Source: Armillaria gallica (lineage: Eukaryota; Basidiomycota; Agaricomycetes; Agaricales; Physalacriaceae). From it: DNA of 64,000 nucleotides. The stretch spans positions 1,736,001 through 1,800,000 of the forward strand of contig JBANDB010000015.1 of NCBI GenBank assembly GCA_037576215.1. The letters are read 5' to 3'. The position numbers and the translations under genes were made by a program. Below, one piece after another: positions 10,973 to 22,529 of the stretch. Under the pieces are notes generated by a model. That model was not told the origin of the DNA. It worked only from the letters and a program-made list of their open reading frames with translations, and searched no databases. The stretch's first letter is position 1. Every line of letters starts with the position of its first letter.

Positions 10973-13585
10973 ATGAGCGTACAGAGCCTGGAGGCTCATC
11001 AGCAGTGTGAAGTGAAGAATCTCCAGAGATTCAAACCTGAAATGCCTATGCTCCTGACTCCCTTACCAGAGTTCGGTCTTGTCGCCGCTAATGATGATGA
11101 CCAAGATGATGGCAGGGAACACGAGCGTGATGGCGAACACGAGCTTGATGTGGGAGACACTCTGTCTGTCAACAATGTCCTTTCACATAACCTGGAGCTT
11201 CCTGCAGGAATGTCTTCAATGTCGGCTTTTCTAGATGGGTTCAGCTCAAATGACATAGGAATGGATATTGAGCCACTCATGGGGGAGGATCTAGCGCAGG
11301 ATTTTGAGGGGAACAAAGATACTGAAGGAGCAGAGACAGAGAAAGATTCTTCATCTTTTGCATTCAAGCTTTCATAGTTGGAGTGCGAGCATCACATCAA
11401 GCTGTTAGAGGAGGACAGCACTTTGGAGAAGAAGTGGCGTCTGATGCTGTTGCAGAGCCAGCCCTGGTTAGACACTGATTCCATGACACGTCTGGCAAAA
11501 CGAGCACAAGAGGACAGTAGCTCGAGGCCTGCCCAAAAAACTAATAAGTTAGACCTGAAATACTATGAATGCTTGCAGGAACCACTTGTGTTTCCTGGTT
11601 GCTATCTCCCCTCCATGGACAAGGAGCTTACTTTAAAAGTTTATGGTTTGCAAAGCACAGTAAGTCTTGATTGTGCTGCTGTAAGAGCAAAGATACTGAT
11701 GGCTCTGTTCTGTGTAGTTCGAGGATGACCAAAAAACGATTGCAGGATACCTGGCCTGCGTTGCTGCAGGAGCCAAATGTGTGGAAAGTTCAGACCCTTA
11801 TGACTCTTATGCCACCCCTATGGTGGCCAAAGTGAATGTAGAAGAGCTGATGTTGAATGCAGGAAGACTGCAGACACTGCTTTGAACACAACACATCTAT
11901 GTAACCGGTGTCTGTGCAAACTCTGAATGGAATTGGGACTTGGAGTCCATGAAGAGAGTTGGAAACATTGACATTATTCAGGAAGTGCAAGGTAGGTAGT
12001 TATAAGTGGGTGTTCAGCTGCCAGCAATATCTGATTTTGGATATTCAGACCACTCAAGAAGGAGTGAGCCAAAGGCAAGCCTCCACATTGCATGTTCCCT
12101 TCGTACGGTTCTTCAGCAGGGCAACTTGAACAGCAAAGGTTTGGTATTGAATGTGTTGTTCCTGCCCATGCCAGAGAAACCACTAGAGGAACCACAGTGT
12201 ATCGAGTAAGCACCCAATCAATACCAGGTGGTCCTTGGGACTGATTTTCCATAACGTAACAGGGAGGTGATGTGTCAATCGACTGCCTTCAACCAGACCA
12301 AAGAGATGCCCAAGGACATTTTTGAGCGTCATTACCTGAAGCATGCCACAACCTTTGCCTTGGCATCCATGGCAGCAACATTCAGCTATATTCATGCAGA
12401 TGGAATGGGTGTGGGGACAGTTGTGCAGGTGTTGACAGGAAAAAAGCTCTGGTTCATGTTTCATAGATGTGGTGCGACTGTGCCGAACGGTTATATCAGA
12501 GAGTTCTTCAATGACTGGCAGCCAGGCTTTATACCTGACTGTGACACGTGGGATGCAGAAATGGTGGTTGTGGAGCCTGGCATGCTGCTGTGAGTGTTCA
12601 TGCCTAGTTAGAATGGATCTGACTTGATTGGTGTTTAGTTTCATGCAGCCCAACACCCATCATGTGGTCATCACACTGGAAAATTGTATTGTGTCAGGAC
12701 AGCATTTCTATGTTACCAGTTGCATCAAAGATACTGTGGTCAGGTTTGTCCACATGCACATGTGGGACTTCTTCATTACCAACGTGGTCCACAATGAGTT
12801 GCGCCCTTTACTGCTCCGAATGATGTGCTATTTCTCCCAGGTCATATGTGGTCCAGGCAGACATCAGCATAGATGGCTTTATTACTGACTTGGAATGTTG
12901 GACCTCATGGACATGGTTAGCATCTGATGTTCATTGCCTGGACATCAGTACACATCGCAGTCTGTTGGATGTGGTCGCTCTTGGTAATTTTTGTGCCTTC
13001 GCTACAGCTTTAAATGATCAGAATGAAGAGCGGCACAAGGATGGGGTTCTCCTGGCCATCAACTGCTACAAGAACATCATATGGGTCGCCAGCCATGACT
13101 TTGTTCTGTACTTCCCAAAAGGGCAGCCATGAGTGACTCCATATCAGTTGGTGCAGGAGTCTGCAAAACACTTTGCAGCTGCGATAATTATCTATCTCCA
13201 AAGAGTTGCCGACACACAGAGTGAATCAGCTGAGAGGGTCGAAGATCCTCTGGATCTCGAGACTTTCTGGACAGGGGCAATGACAGTGCTAAAGGAACTG
13301 TTTAATGTTGGTTTGCCACAGGAAGAAATTGATGCCCTCGCAACTCAGACCCATGTCCGTCTGCTCTGGAGAAGCCCATTCATTGTGCAGCTCAAAGGTG
13401 AAGGTACTGCTATTGAGTGTATATTGGCTCAGTGTACTGATGGAGTCTTCATTCAAGTCTATAATCAACAGCTGTGGGATGCACAATGGGAGGCTATGAG
13501 TCAAGAGGCTGATTCCTGGCCCCCCTCAGAGGGGAGTTCAGGGAAGGAGGTGTCTGGAGCTGAGAGGCCTTTACTAGTCACCTAA
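10973..13585 (+). pseudogene. JmjC-domain protein, decayed by nonsense mutations
   Basis: JmjC proteins are Fe(II)/2-oxoglutarate oxygenases, often histone demethylases. The JmjC core is clear: YIHADGMGVGTVVQVLTGKK carries the HxD iron ligands and Lys, and after an intron NTHHVVITLENCIVSGQHFY carries the distal His. Exons can be followed with GT-AG introns at about 11670-11727 (gtaagt...tgtgtag), 11990-12047, 12209-12261 and 12590-12638. The N-terminus is acidic, and an alpha-helical tail follows the core (VVHNELRPLLLRM). The reading is broken in frame at TAG 11375-11377, TGA 11883-11885 and TGA 13130-13132; coding resumes in the same frame each time. All iron ligands survive, so inactivation seems recent or partial. 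The start at 10973 is a guess: the sequence is open from there but lacks a strong context. Confidence 0.75.
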
Positions 13586-13610
13586 GACCTCACGTGTCGA
13601 GGAGAGTGGG

Positions 13611-13630
13611 GTGTACATGTGCATGTACAC
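13611..13630. repeat. 20-nt near-perfect palindrome
   Basis: gtgtacatg and catgtacac form a perfect 9-bp stem with a 2-nt centre just after the JmjC reading frame ends at 13585. It might be a 3'-end structure of that gene or chance. Confidence 0.5.
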
Positions 13631-14008
13631 TTGGATGACCATGTCCCACAGAGGCTTTGAAGATCCTCAGGTGATTATATGTACCTTCGATTTGATTGGA
13701 AGTGCACTGAGATGGACTACCTTGCACATCATTATATAGGAAATATTCCAGTTCAATAATTGGCTGAAAAATATAGTGTACATTTGCATGAATACTGTTC
13801 TGGGGACTTCACCATGGAAGATCGCATCAAGATATTGAAGGTACAAGAAATGAAACCGGAGGAGAACTGTGGCAAGGTGTGCAGATTATATTTGCACAAG
13901 AAGAGCTGACTGGTGTTTTTTTAGGTGCTTCTGTGTCTATAAACTCGGCTGATACCCTGGAACAGCCTCATTAACAGAGGACACCACCAGCAACAGTACC
14001 CTCAAGGG

Positions 14009-14056
<48 letters not shown>

Positions 14057-15440
14057 CAATAAAGTCAAGTGTCTCCACCAAGATGCCAAGATACTGATGA
14101 GCCAGAATGCCGAGATGCTGATCCAAGTTCGATCCAACCACGTCACCAGTGATCAAACGGGATCGGTGGCAGTGCTCGGTGTCTGCCAGTCCCAGTTACC
14201 AATGCGGGAAGGATGCGACACTTAACATTCATTGTGTTCACTCCTTCCTGCACCTATTGGGACCGGCTCCCCAGCACAACCCCCATTTCTGTGTTGCCAT
14301 AGGCTTTGGCACACTCAGCAATGCTATTGGCAGTCCCGGCAGCTCGTTTTTGGCCAGCATTGGATGATTAGGAGGGTTTTGAGGCCTTTTGGGGCTTTTT
14401 GGGTGCTTGGGAGCACATTCCCTGCATTCTGAGCAGTTGGGCCATCAGATAGGCCATCTAGGATACCGACGACTGTCCTCAGGATGCAGGACCAGTTGCA
14501 TAGACCCCCGTTCATGCCATATAGTGACTCACTGGGCCCAGGAATCGTTGACTGGGTCTCAACATTTGTTTGCCGCTCATTTTCGCTATCACCACCTGTT
14601 TTTTGGACATGTAGTCGTGTATAGTTCACAATTGTTCATAGAGGATATCTGAAAATATTGAGGTATGTCTTTTTTAGCATTTGTGGAGACTGATTTTTAT
14701 ATTACAGGATGTTACACAACTGCCAAATTTCACCACAACATGTTGCATCCATTATATAGTCAAGTCTAGTGTCACGTGCAGTATGGTAGGATGGCAGTGA
14801 ATTATAGGCATGAGACTAGGACACTGTTATCAGCATTGCGGTGGCACAAGAGAGAGATTAGGGCTAGGCTGAAGGGTAGATGGGTTCACTGGGTAGTACG
14901 GTGAGTGTTACCTTCCCTAAATTAACAAGATACGACTGGTCTGTTAGATGGTGGGAGCACTCCCATACCTTCCACACTTCCACACACAAGACAGCAAAAG
15001 CTTTTGATGCATACACCAGAGAGCAGGCCCTATGCCTGCACTATGATGTGTTTTCCATTCCAGATGAACTGTTTGACAATCAGAGAGATATGGGCAGAGT
15101 GGACGATGGCATCGACAACCAGGTCTTTTTCCATGCACAAAACCACATTCAGTGTGGGGTATGGTAATACTGAACGGGTGTATTTCTGCATACATACCTT
15201 ACATTGTATATATTGCTGATAAAGTATTTTTTGGTCTGTATAATTAAATATATTTTTGGTTATATATATAACAGATTTTTCTGATGTGCCCAATAATAAT
15301 AAATACTGTCTGATTGATATGATATAGTGGTCTGATATATCCCATCATAATGAACGCCTCAAAGACGCAAAACTATTTCCAATTGCTGGAATCTACCGCT
15401 GATAATTGTCAAGTGTAATCAGGATATATAACAATCAGCC
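13631..15440. other. no recognisable gene
   Basis: Scattered short open frames on both strands show no consistent coding. The notable items are the poly(A) tract at 14009-14054, annotated separately, and an AT-rich stretch at 15190-15430. Nothing here suggests an RNA gene. Confidence 0.4.
14009..14054 (+). repeat. 46-nt uninterrupted poly(A) tract
   Basis: A pure run of 46 adenines is followed by ttcaataaag. It could be the tail of a plus-strand retroelement. The words gttcaataa near 13750 and ttcaataa directly after the tract would be a weak 8-bp target duplication around a roughly 300-bp insert. Without tRNA-like boxes or coding this stays undecided; it may be only a homopolymer. Confidence 0.5.
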
Positions 15441-15537
15441 TATGATGACATGTATCCTATACCCTACTGATGATACATATCCTATAGCCCACCAATGATA
15501 TGTATTCTATAGCCCACCAATGATGTGTATCTTATAC
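15441..15537 (+). repeat. degenerate tandem repeat, about 25-27 bp, four units
   Basis: Units begin at about 15441, 15468, 15495 and 15520 and share the words tgatg..atgtat.ctatagcccacca. The second and third units are nearly identical; the first and last are diverged or partial. Confidence 0.65.
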
Positions 15538-16254
15538 TAGGATTCCAGGTCTTTTAAAATGTCACCAAATGACATACAGGTTACAATGCAGGTGAGGTAC
15601 AATAGATACATTGGGGCCTCAAGCACAATTGTGATGCTGTATCTCAGCTCATGAGATCTATACAGGTCCTGGTTAGTCGTTCATCAGAAATTCCTCCAGA
15701 GTAGAAACTATGGACTTGAAGAAATTGCCAGACACATTTCGATATACCAGATGGAGAGATGCTGCTGAGGGAAAAGACACATTTCAACTGTGTACTGGGA
15801 AGGGGGACCATGACTGGTCGCTCAGTGAACATGTCCTTGTACCTGATGGTGTATGCAGCAATCCTGAAATCTTGGTGATGGATCAGATCTTGATTGGATG
15901 GCCAGATCTCAATGCTTCATAGCTAAACTAGGCAGGCATCAGGAGGAATAGTGTTCCTTGTGCTGAATGATGGAGGAGAGTACAAGAGCAGTGAACTTGA
16001 GGCATGAGTTGGTTTTGCACGTGAGGGGGAGCTAAAAAAGGAGTGCACGTGAAGGTTTCATTCTGCGTATAATGCCTGATCCTAGCAGATACATAGCAGG
16101 TGTGTCAATTTGATTTTCTATAGTTATAGGGAATTCTGTATAACTCGGTCCCCTATAGTTATAGGAAATTATGTACAAAATGGACACCCAAGGGTGAACT
16201 GACTTGAACGACTCAGGGGTGACGATTACTCTGGCCACAGCTGCCAGGATTCCA
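15538..16254. other. no recognisable gene; short direct repeat
   Basis: Weak plus-strand coding (15710-15922) is not identifiable. A 23-bp direct repeat, ctatagttatagg..att.tgta, occurs at 16118-16140 and 16153-16175 with 35-bp spacing. Confidence 0.35.
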
Positions 16255-16960
16255 GAGGAGGGATGGCAGACGATATTCCTGAGGGAGTGCTAGATGTATG
16301 GGTGGAGGTGCATATATTGCTTTTTGAATGATTTGGCATGGCTCATGTTGATCAGGTCCCCTCTTGCTCATTGCAGCTCAACTCCACGTCGACAGCGGGT
16401 CAGCATCCCCCCAATGGTGCATGACATTACCCCTACCTCAACCTCCACTCACACCGTCTTTTCAGAGGAAGGGTTCACACATGTTGGGCCATTGATAAGG
16501 GTGATGGGAGCTCGATACGACAGGCTGGAACCTGGGTGGAGTTTGGGACAGGTGAACCAGGGTATGTAGGCTTGCTTCCCGTGGTGATTTCATTGCTAAC
16601 TCATGCTTGTGCAGGATAGACAAGCATAGGAACAGGAAACGATGAGTGGAAGAGACAGGAGGGTGTGTGCACACCAAGGGAGGTGTCTATGGGACCTGCA
16701 GGTGGTACAAGTGTCTATTCTTAGCTAGGATGAGAGGGAATGCTCATTAGGGAGATACAACTCAGATGAGCCTGTCGACGGCAGCAGTTTTCGGACCTCA
16801 GATGTGAAATGCAGCATACATACAGATGCATATGGTGCTGATCTAGCCATGTACCTCTATGCAGATGATAGTCACAGTTCTTTTCCACATCAAGCCATCA
16901 CACAGCCATGTGGTGTTTTCATACTTCACAACACTTGGTTCAAGCTGTCCCTGCCCATCT
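16255..16960 (+). repeat. R1 dispersed family, partial copy
   Basis: This segment matches 53570-54240 and 57660-58320 in order. Shared blocks include the region reading ttgcttttTgaatgattTgg, the block cttttcagagga.gggttca, the block ggcattgataagggtgatgg, the block tcggacctc.gatgtgagatgcagca, and gatagtcacagttct. It lacks the 5' exons and the 3' tail of the two longer copies. Frames are broken throughout, so it is a relic of a gene-like repeat of unknown product. Confidence 0.65.
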
Positions 16961-17205
16961 AATGAAGACTTTGAGGCAATTGATTTGGTCACACTGTACA
17001 AGTGGTCAGACAATGTTCTGAATCTGTAGGACATAGCTTATGGTGCCTAGATCGGGCAAAGATGCATATACTCCATCATTGGATACAAAGTACGGACTGC
17101 AGATAGTTCGGCCTTTCATGAAGTCAAATGTAAAATTTATTTTTGCAGCCTATCGAAGTTTGAGTATAGTCAAGACTGTCACTAGAGTCCAACAGTTACA
17201 ATAAA

Positions 17206-17412
17206 CGACCTGAGCCATGGATTAGTCATAGTCATACCAATGCCTGCAACGAACTCCTGGTCTCATACTCCATTGATGCACCTTCTCTCTCACCCCCAGC
17301 CAATCCATGCTCACCACTCTCTCGAACGTTGCCTGATGGAAATCCTCAGGCATACTCTCCATGTATTCATTGAATGTCAAAGGCTTTTTATAATGCCAAT
17401 CCGAGATGCCCT
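17206..17412 (-). pseudogene. 3'-terminal fragment of a PKL kinase family gene
   Basis: This matches, base for base over most of its length, the 3' coding end of the kinase at 39181-40350. Shared landmarks are the block around cctcaggcatactctccatgtattcattg (39298-39330 in the other copy) and the final ctttataatg. Only the C-terminal 65 or so codons are represented; the catalytic region is absent. It abuts the R2 copy that starts at about 17415. Confidence 0.7.
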
Positions 17413-17414
17413 TA

Positions 17415-19060
17415 GCGACAAAGATTCAAAAGCTTGACATTTAACATTGGAGGTGGGGTTTGGAGCCAGGTAGATCATTGCCTCTGAAGTATAGGAAATA
17501 AGTTTGCATCATTAGACAGTTCTATTGAACGATGCACCTCCGGCATCTGTTTGAGCAGGAGATCTTGTGCTTGATGAGTTGCCCAACGAATGAGAGTTGC
17601 AGGTCTACAGAGAAGTTTAGGGTTTGGGATTGTGGGAGAAACTGGCAGGACTTACCATTCTCGTCGCCATCTCCTTCATCACTACTATCTCCTTCAATCC
17701 CTCCTCGGACCTGCACCCAGAGCTTCTCAGGACAATAATACGTTGACCTGAAGCAAAAACAGGTTCCAGCACACAATCGTCGATTTTACTGGTGACTCGA
17801 GGGTTTCATATATGCACATAGAATGAAATGATGTTGAGGCTAACAATGGGTGAATACCTCAGATGTTGGGTGGATGTGAGTAACTTACCATTCCTGACAC
17901 ATCTGTGGTCATCCTCCTTCCCACAGCTCTTCATTCCAACTGTCACATCCTAGGGCCTGCTCGCTGGACAACACTACTAGGCATCAACATCAGAGGAATT
18001 CGGCGGCATGGTAAAGTGCTCCCCAATGTGACTGCCATGTTGATCAGAGAGATCAATATCTCTGGAGAGAGTGAGCACCTTTGAGCGTAAGCAAGAAGTG
18101 GGCAAACTTACCCTCTCGCATGTTTCCCTATCTTTCCACCACACCACTCCAATATAATTCACTTATCATTGCAGTCGAGAATGACAACGATGTCCTGCCC
18201 TTCACAACAAGTATGTGATGCTGTTGTCATCTTGGGGCAAAATTTGGTCCTTGCACTTGCAAGAGCTCAATCAGCATCATGTCATTGCTGGCTGGGGTGC
18301 AGGTCAGTTGGACCGTTGTCGATTCAGATGTTGATGAGACTTGGTAAGGAAGAGTATACTGTGGAAAGGAAGGAAGGTTAGAGAAAATGTATCACTCAGC
18401 GAGTAAACGGACCTCTGAATCCATGCCCCATACACCAGACATCAATACTATATTAAAGTCCTCCTTGTCAGCATGGTCTTGATCTCGAGGCCTTGAACTT
18501 GAGGTTTTGGGCAGCTGGAATGAGCGGTAAATATACCACCTTAAGCAGGTGCCAGAAGACTTAAAGGGCATACAGGGCATCGAGAAGAAGGCCAGAATCA
18601 TCTTGAAGAGCCTTGAAAATTGCTGGTGAAAGGGAGGAATGGAGCGATGGAAAGAGCTAGTGGTGGCGAGAGACTGATGAGAGGAAAAGGACAACTCGGC
18701 TTAGACTCAGCCGTATCCAAGTTTTCTTATTTTGGGCATTGACGTCCATCTGGCAATAAGGCATGATAAGTCAGTGCTGTGCTTTGTGATGCATATTACA
18801 CTAGCACGAGCATGATTTCAGGATAAATTAAACTGGTTAGGAAAGGTGACAAAGGGTAAGAGGTCGGATGAATCGTGACACAGTACCCTTTATACAATAT
18901 CCATGACTGACCATGCTTCACTAGGTTACACCGCCAAGAATGCACCACTTGCTGTTCAAACCAAGGAATTACTCCTCCTAAATCGTGGGATGTAAAGTAA
19001 TTTGAGGTGTACCAATGTCAGGTTTGACATGACTTCAGGCACTGAAGCTGAAGCTTTGTA
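17415..19060 (-). repeat. R2 dispersed family, copy a
   Basis: Collinear with 30855-33230 (copy b) and with 19380-19643 plus 21534-22200 (copy c). Conserved words include taacattggaggtgggg, ctacagagaagtttaggg, gagaaactggc.ggacttacca and gggcaaaatttggtcc. Several aligned cttac words read gtaag on the minus strand, i.e. splice donors at matching positions, so the ancestor was probably a multi-exon minus-strand gene. Reading frames are broken and no domain is recognisable. The right part (18720-19060) is CpG-poor where the matching part of copy b is CpG-rich. Confidence 0.65.
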
Positions 19061-19379
19061 GATGTATACCAACTTCAAGATGCTACTTTACCATTATCCA
19101 CCAACTCCTACAGACACTGGCTCACCCAGGATCATCAACTGTCCTTGCATCTTTGCTTGTCCCACTTGCATCGAGTTTCTCGCCCACCCTCTCTAGTGCC
19201 AAATCTGACACTCCTTGGAGGTATATGGTTCTCAGCCATGGTCAATGTTGAATTTCCATCGTGCCAATACAGCTGATGCTTGATGACCATCGACACACTG
19301 CCTTGACTCTATTCACCACTTCCTGTTGCTCATCCGATTTTCATACATGATGTTGGGGGGAAATCCCCCAAACAGCGCT
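19061..19379. other. no recognisable gene
   Basis: Short sequence between two R2 copies; no coding or repeat match seen. Confidence 0.4.
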
Positions 19380-19643
19380 GCTTTCTTGTGTTCGAAGGAT
19401 ATCATTGGAGCATGAAATCTTGTACTTGGGGTGCTATCCAAGGAAGGAGAGAGGGAACGGGCTCAGGCTAAAGAGGGCTTTAGGGCTTGGTGTTGTTTGA
19501 GAAACTGGCAGAACTTACATCCTTGTTGCTGTCTCCTCCACCACTGCCATCTTCTTCAATCCCTCCAACCTGCACCTGATGCTGACCTTGCTTGTGGGAC
19601 AACAATATGTACTCCTGAAGTAGAGGCTTCGGAAACCTTACAC
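19380..19643 (-). repeat. R2 dispersed family, copy c, left part
   Basis: Matches copy b around 30990-31230: tatcattggagca..aaatcttgt.cttgg, the aaactggcagaacttac splice-donor block and the ctgaccttgcttgtggga block. It is cut at 19647 by the LTR and resumes at 21534. Confidence 0.65.
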
Positions 19644-19647
19644 ACGG
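19644..19647. repeat. left 4-bp target duplication of the LTR
   Basis: ACGG directly precedes the TGTCACGCCC end of the LTR; the same four bases follow its CA end at 21534-21537. Confidence 0.6.
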
Positions 19648-20393
19648 TGTCACGCCCGCAGCATGGCTACCCATGTAAATTCGCGATTTGGCATGTTTAA
19701 GCATTAGCTTATAGGCTACACTTAGGGAGCTTGCTAAGCAGACATGTGGATACATAATCTAAGTGAGGTTACTGAAGCGATGTCACAGTATGTCAATGGA
19801 AACAACAGAGCTAACCAAGGACTTGGTCATAGCACTGTACCAGAAGGGCAGGCTTGACAGAAAGGCCATTTAGCAAAGCTCACTCCTTCCAATAAGCTTG
19901 ACCTGCGCTCGCATCAGTAGGATGAACTTAGAGGTGGATCGCAACATAATGATAATAACCATGTGCTCGCTTAATGAAAGAAGCATGGTGCCTGAAGATC
20001 CAGAGATAACCTTGTGCAAGGATGGAAATGGAGAAATATCATGAGGCAGGCCCAAGACAAGGGTTTCGGCCAAGAGATTAGCATGTTTGCTAGCAATCCG
20101 AAGGACCCAATGGCTAATATGCCTAAGAAAGGAGCTGTCCACCAGAAAGGAGCTCCGGAAGAGAGATGCCGTGGGCTTAATCGCCAGCTGCCAAGGTCCT
20201 AGGCCCATGGAGGTGACTGTGACATGCACCATCATTGCAACACCTTGATGAGACCAATCAGAGGCAGTCTGACTCATCTGCCAAGGAATACCACAGCTGT
20301 GGCGGACTGACATCAAAAACCATAGAAATGCATCGAAATATCTATACCCTTTTCTGTACTCATGGACTGTTTGTAATCATCTTTCGCTTGTAG

Positions 20394-20400
20394 TATATAA
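20394..20400 (+). promoter_or_regulatory. TATA-like box of the LTR
   Basis: tatataa sits about 750 bp into the LTR with AATAAA about 900 bp further on, fitting a U3-R-U5 arrangement in plus orientation. Confidence 0.4.
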
Positions 20401-20990
20401 GTAGTACAGTTAGGCAGTGTACAATCCAAGTTACTATTTGCCCTCTTCTCTGCTAAGGCACAGTGCGAACGGCTTGAGTTGCATTTAAAGGGTTTAGCTC
20501 GGAATCTGTGGGTCTCCTGCCTTGCATAGTGAGCCTACTAGTCGCTAGCCTTGGAAATTGTAACAGACAAGTGCCGAGAGACTGTATTTTAGTGAGAGAG
20601 TCATTAGTTGGCTTCCGGGCTTGCGCGTTGTAGCAAGCTCGCAGAGAAATAGAATCAGAGAGAGATTTTGGATAATAAACTTCGGTTTACTTGAGATAAA
20701 TAAGAGATTCGGAGGCAGTGAAGCTGCGCCGGCCTTGAGAGTGGACTGGATATCATCTGAGAGAAAGCTCTGTTCCATTTCTGGTGCAGTGTAAGAGAGA
20801 ATTGAGGGTTTTGTGTGGGAATTGGCCTAATCAGGCTACTCTGTGACAGCTGCACTAGGTGTAGTAGGTGCGTGCCGGCTGAAAGAACTCTGGCGGTGCC
20901 TTGTTACTTAGTGAGCTTGCAGGGTGCAATACCTGTTTGTTTGAGGGTATATTGTGATTTGTTTGAGAGTGCTGAGGGCCTCATTTGCGA

Positions 20991-21194
20991 CGAGTTGGGA
21001 GTCAGGTTTAGCAGACTAGAGTAATACAAAGGTGTGTGCAGTTGGACCTAGCGGCACTTTGTACCAGCGAGCTCACTGAACAGACTTTTGTTGTGACCAG
21101 TTGGGATTCAGGTTTAGTGAGCTAAGAAGAAGACGAAGTCGTGCGCAGTTGGACCTAGCGGCGATTCGTACTTAGTGAGCTCACTGTGCAGACT
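20991..21194 (+). repeat. two direct repeats of about 97 bp inside the LTR
   Basis: Unit 1 is 20991-21086 and unit 2 is about 21097-21194. They share gttgggA/G.tcaggttta, gcagttggacctagcgg and gagctcactg..cagact. They lie downstream of the presumed transcription start, so they would be in the transcribed leader part. Confidence 0.7.
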
Positions 21195-21533
21195 GTGTCA
21201 TTCTTGTGGATCTGTGTGTCCGTTTGTATAAATTATAAAAAGTCTTTGCCTTGAGGGTTGCGTGGTACTCCGTGCTCTCTTGTAAAAAGCTTCAGAGGAG
21301 AAATAAAGAGAACTTGAGATATTGCTGGATACTTCGCGTTGCGTTGGGCCATTGAGAGAGAGCTCTTGAGATTCGTTGAGATACTGTCAGTGTGCAAGTA
21401 GAATTAAATCCCTTGCTCCCCTCTGCACTTATAGAGATTGGTGTGTGTGTGTTAGTGGGGTTGAGTGTAGGTTTGGTGTGTGTTCACGCTAGGCCACTCT
21501 TAGTTTCACCAGTGCACGCCACGAAGCTCTTCA

Positions 21534-22200
21534 ACGGATGTCAACATTGCTGGCAACTCAAGTGTTGGACATGCATGCACAGAATGGAATGATATTGTGC
21601 TAAGAATGGGTGAACACCTAGGGATGTTGGGTGGATACAAGTAACTTACCATTTTTAACACATTCATAACTATCCTCCCTCCCGTGTCCCTTTGTCCCAA
21701 CCGCCAAATCCTAGGGCTTGCTTGCCAGACAATGATACTCATCTCATGCAAAATCTGGGTCTTGAGGCATCAACATCGGAGGAATTTGATGGCATCATGA
21801 ACTGCTCCTCAATGCTAGTGCTGATTAAAGAGATCAATATCTCTGGTGAGAGTGAGCACCATGAAGTGTCGGTGTGGAGCAAACAGACTTACCCCTCTCA
21901 TGTGTTTCCTTCCCATTCCGATACAATTTGCCTCTCATCACTGTCAAGAGCAACAAAGATGGCTTGCCCTCCACAATAAAAGTGCAGTGCTCATTGTCAT
22001 CTCAGGGCAAAATTTGGTCCTTCCACTTGTGAGGCAGTGCGGGTCTGAGCTTGAAGATTTCCAGACAATAGGCCCAAGCAGGATAGTGATTGGCCAGCAC
22101 TTGATTTTTGGTCTACATCTATGAACAACTTGATCATTGAGTCAGGTTTATGAGACGACATTGTCGATAGTAGTGGGGACTGGGAGATGAACTTTGTCAT
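21534..22200 (-). repeat. R2 dispersed family, copy c, right part
   Basis: Continues copy c after the LTR: ggatgtcaacatt, cacagaatggaa.gatatt, the gtaacttaccatt donor block, atcaatatctctgg..agagtgagcacc and agggcaaaatttggtccttccactt all match copies a and b in order. Confidence 0.65.
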
Positions 22201-22529
22201 GGCCCTCTGGGCCGATTCTCTGTGGCAAAAAATTTGCTTTTAAAAATACATACATACTATCCTCTATCTCCAATACCAATCCTATTCACCACCATGAGGG
22301 GCTTTTCAATGACTCAGTTCAAAATTGATTATCAATATCCATCACAGGAAGGAAGGAAGGAAGTTTTATTACCTGACGGTGCTCCTCAACAGAAGTGTGC
22401 CAGCATCTGTACTACAGTCCCCCAGATATACCCCTACACTAGCTACTACATGTCTACTATATCTAGTGAGGAATGTGACTGCTACAGTACTGAACCAATC
22501 CTACACTCTGCCGCTATGGTAAAGCCCCA
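22201..22529. other. no recognisable gene
   Basis: A plus-strand frame from 22222 is open but shows no family resemblance; a short ggaagg microsatellite lies near 22346. Confidence 0.35.

Larger units (their letters stand above)
19648..21533 (+). mobile_element. solo LTR-type insertion, 1,886 bp
   Basis: It begins TGTCACGCCC, ends ...CTCTTCA, and is flanked by ACGG on both sides, splitting an R2 copy. TG...CA ends with a short duplication are the mark of integrase-inserted LTR elements; a TGTCAC start is common in Ty3/Gypsy-type LTRs. In plus orientation it has a TATA-like tatataa at 20394-20400 and AATAAA at 21302-21307, in the expected promoter-then-polyadenylation order. No gag, pol or second LTR is present, so it is a solo LTR or a terminal-repeat-only derivative. 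The superfamily is inferred only from the end sequence. Confidence 0.7.

Noticed and set aside
13937..14156. Open frames with long poly-Phe runs
   Set aside because: Produced by the 46-nt poly(A) tract read on the minus strand.
14100..14230. tRNA-like or SINE-like boxes (gttcgatcc) after the poly(A)
   Set aside because: A single B-box-like word without a matching A box or cloverleaf; orientation also disagrees with the poly(A).
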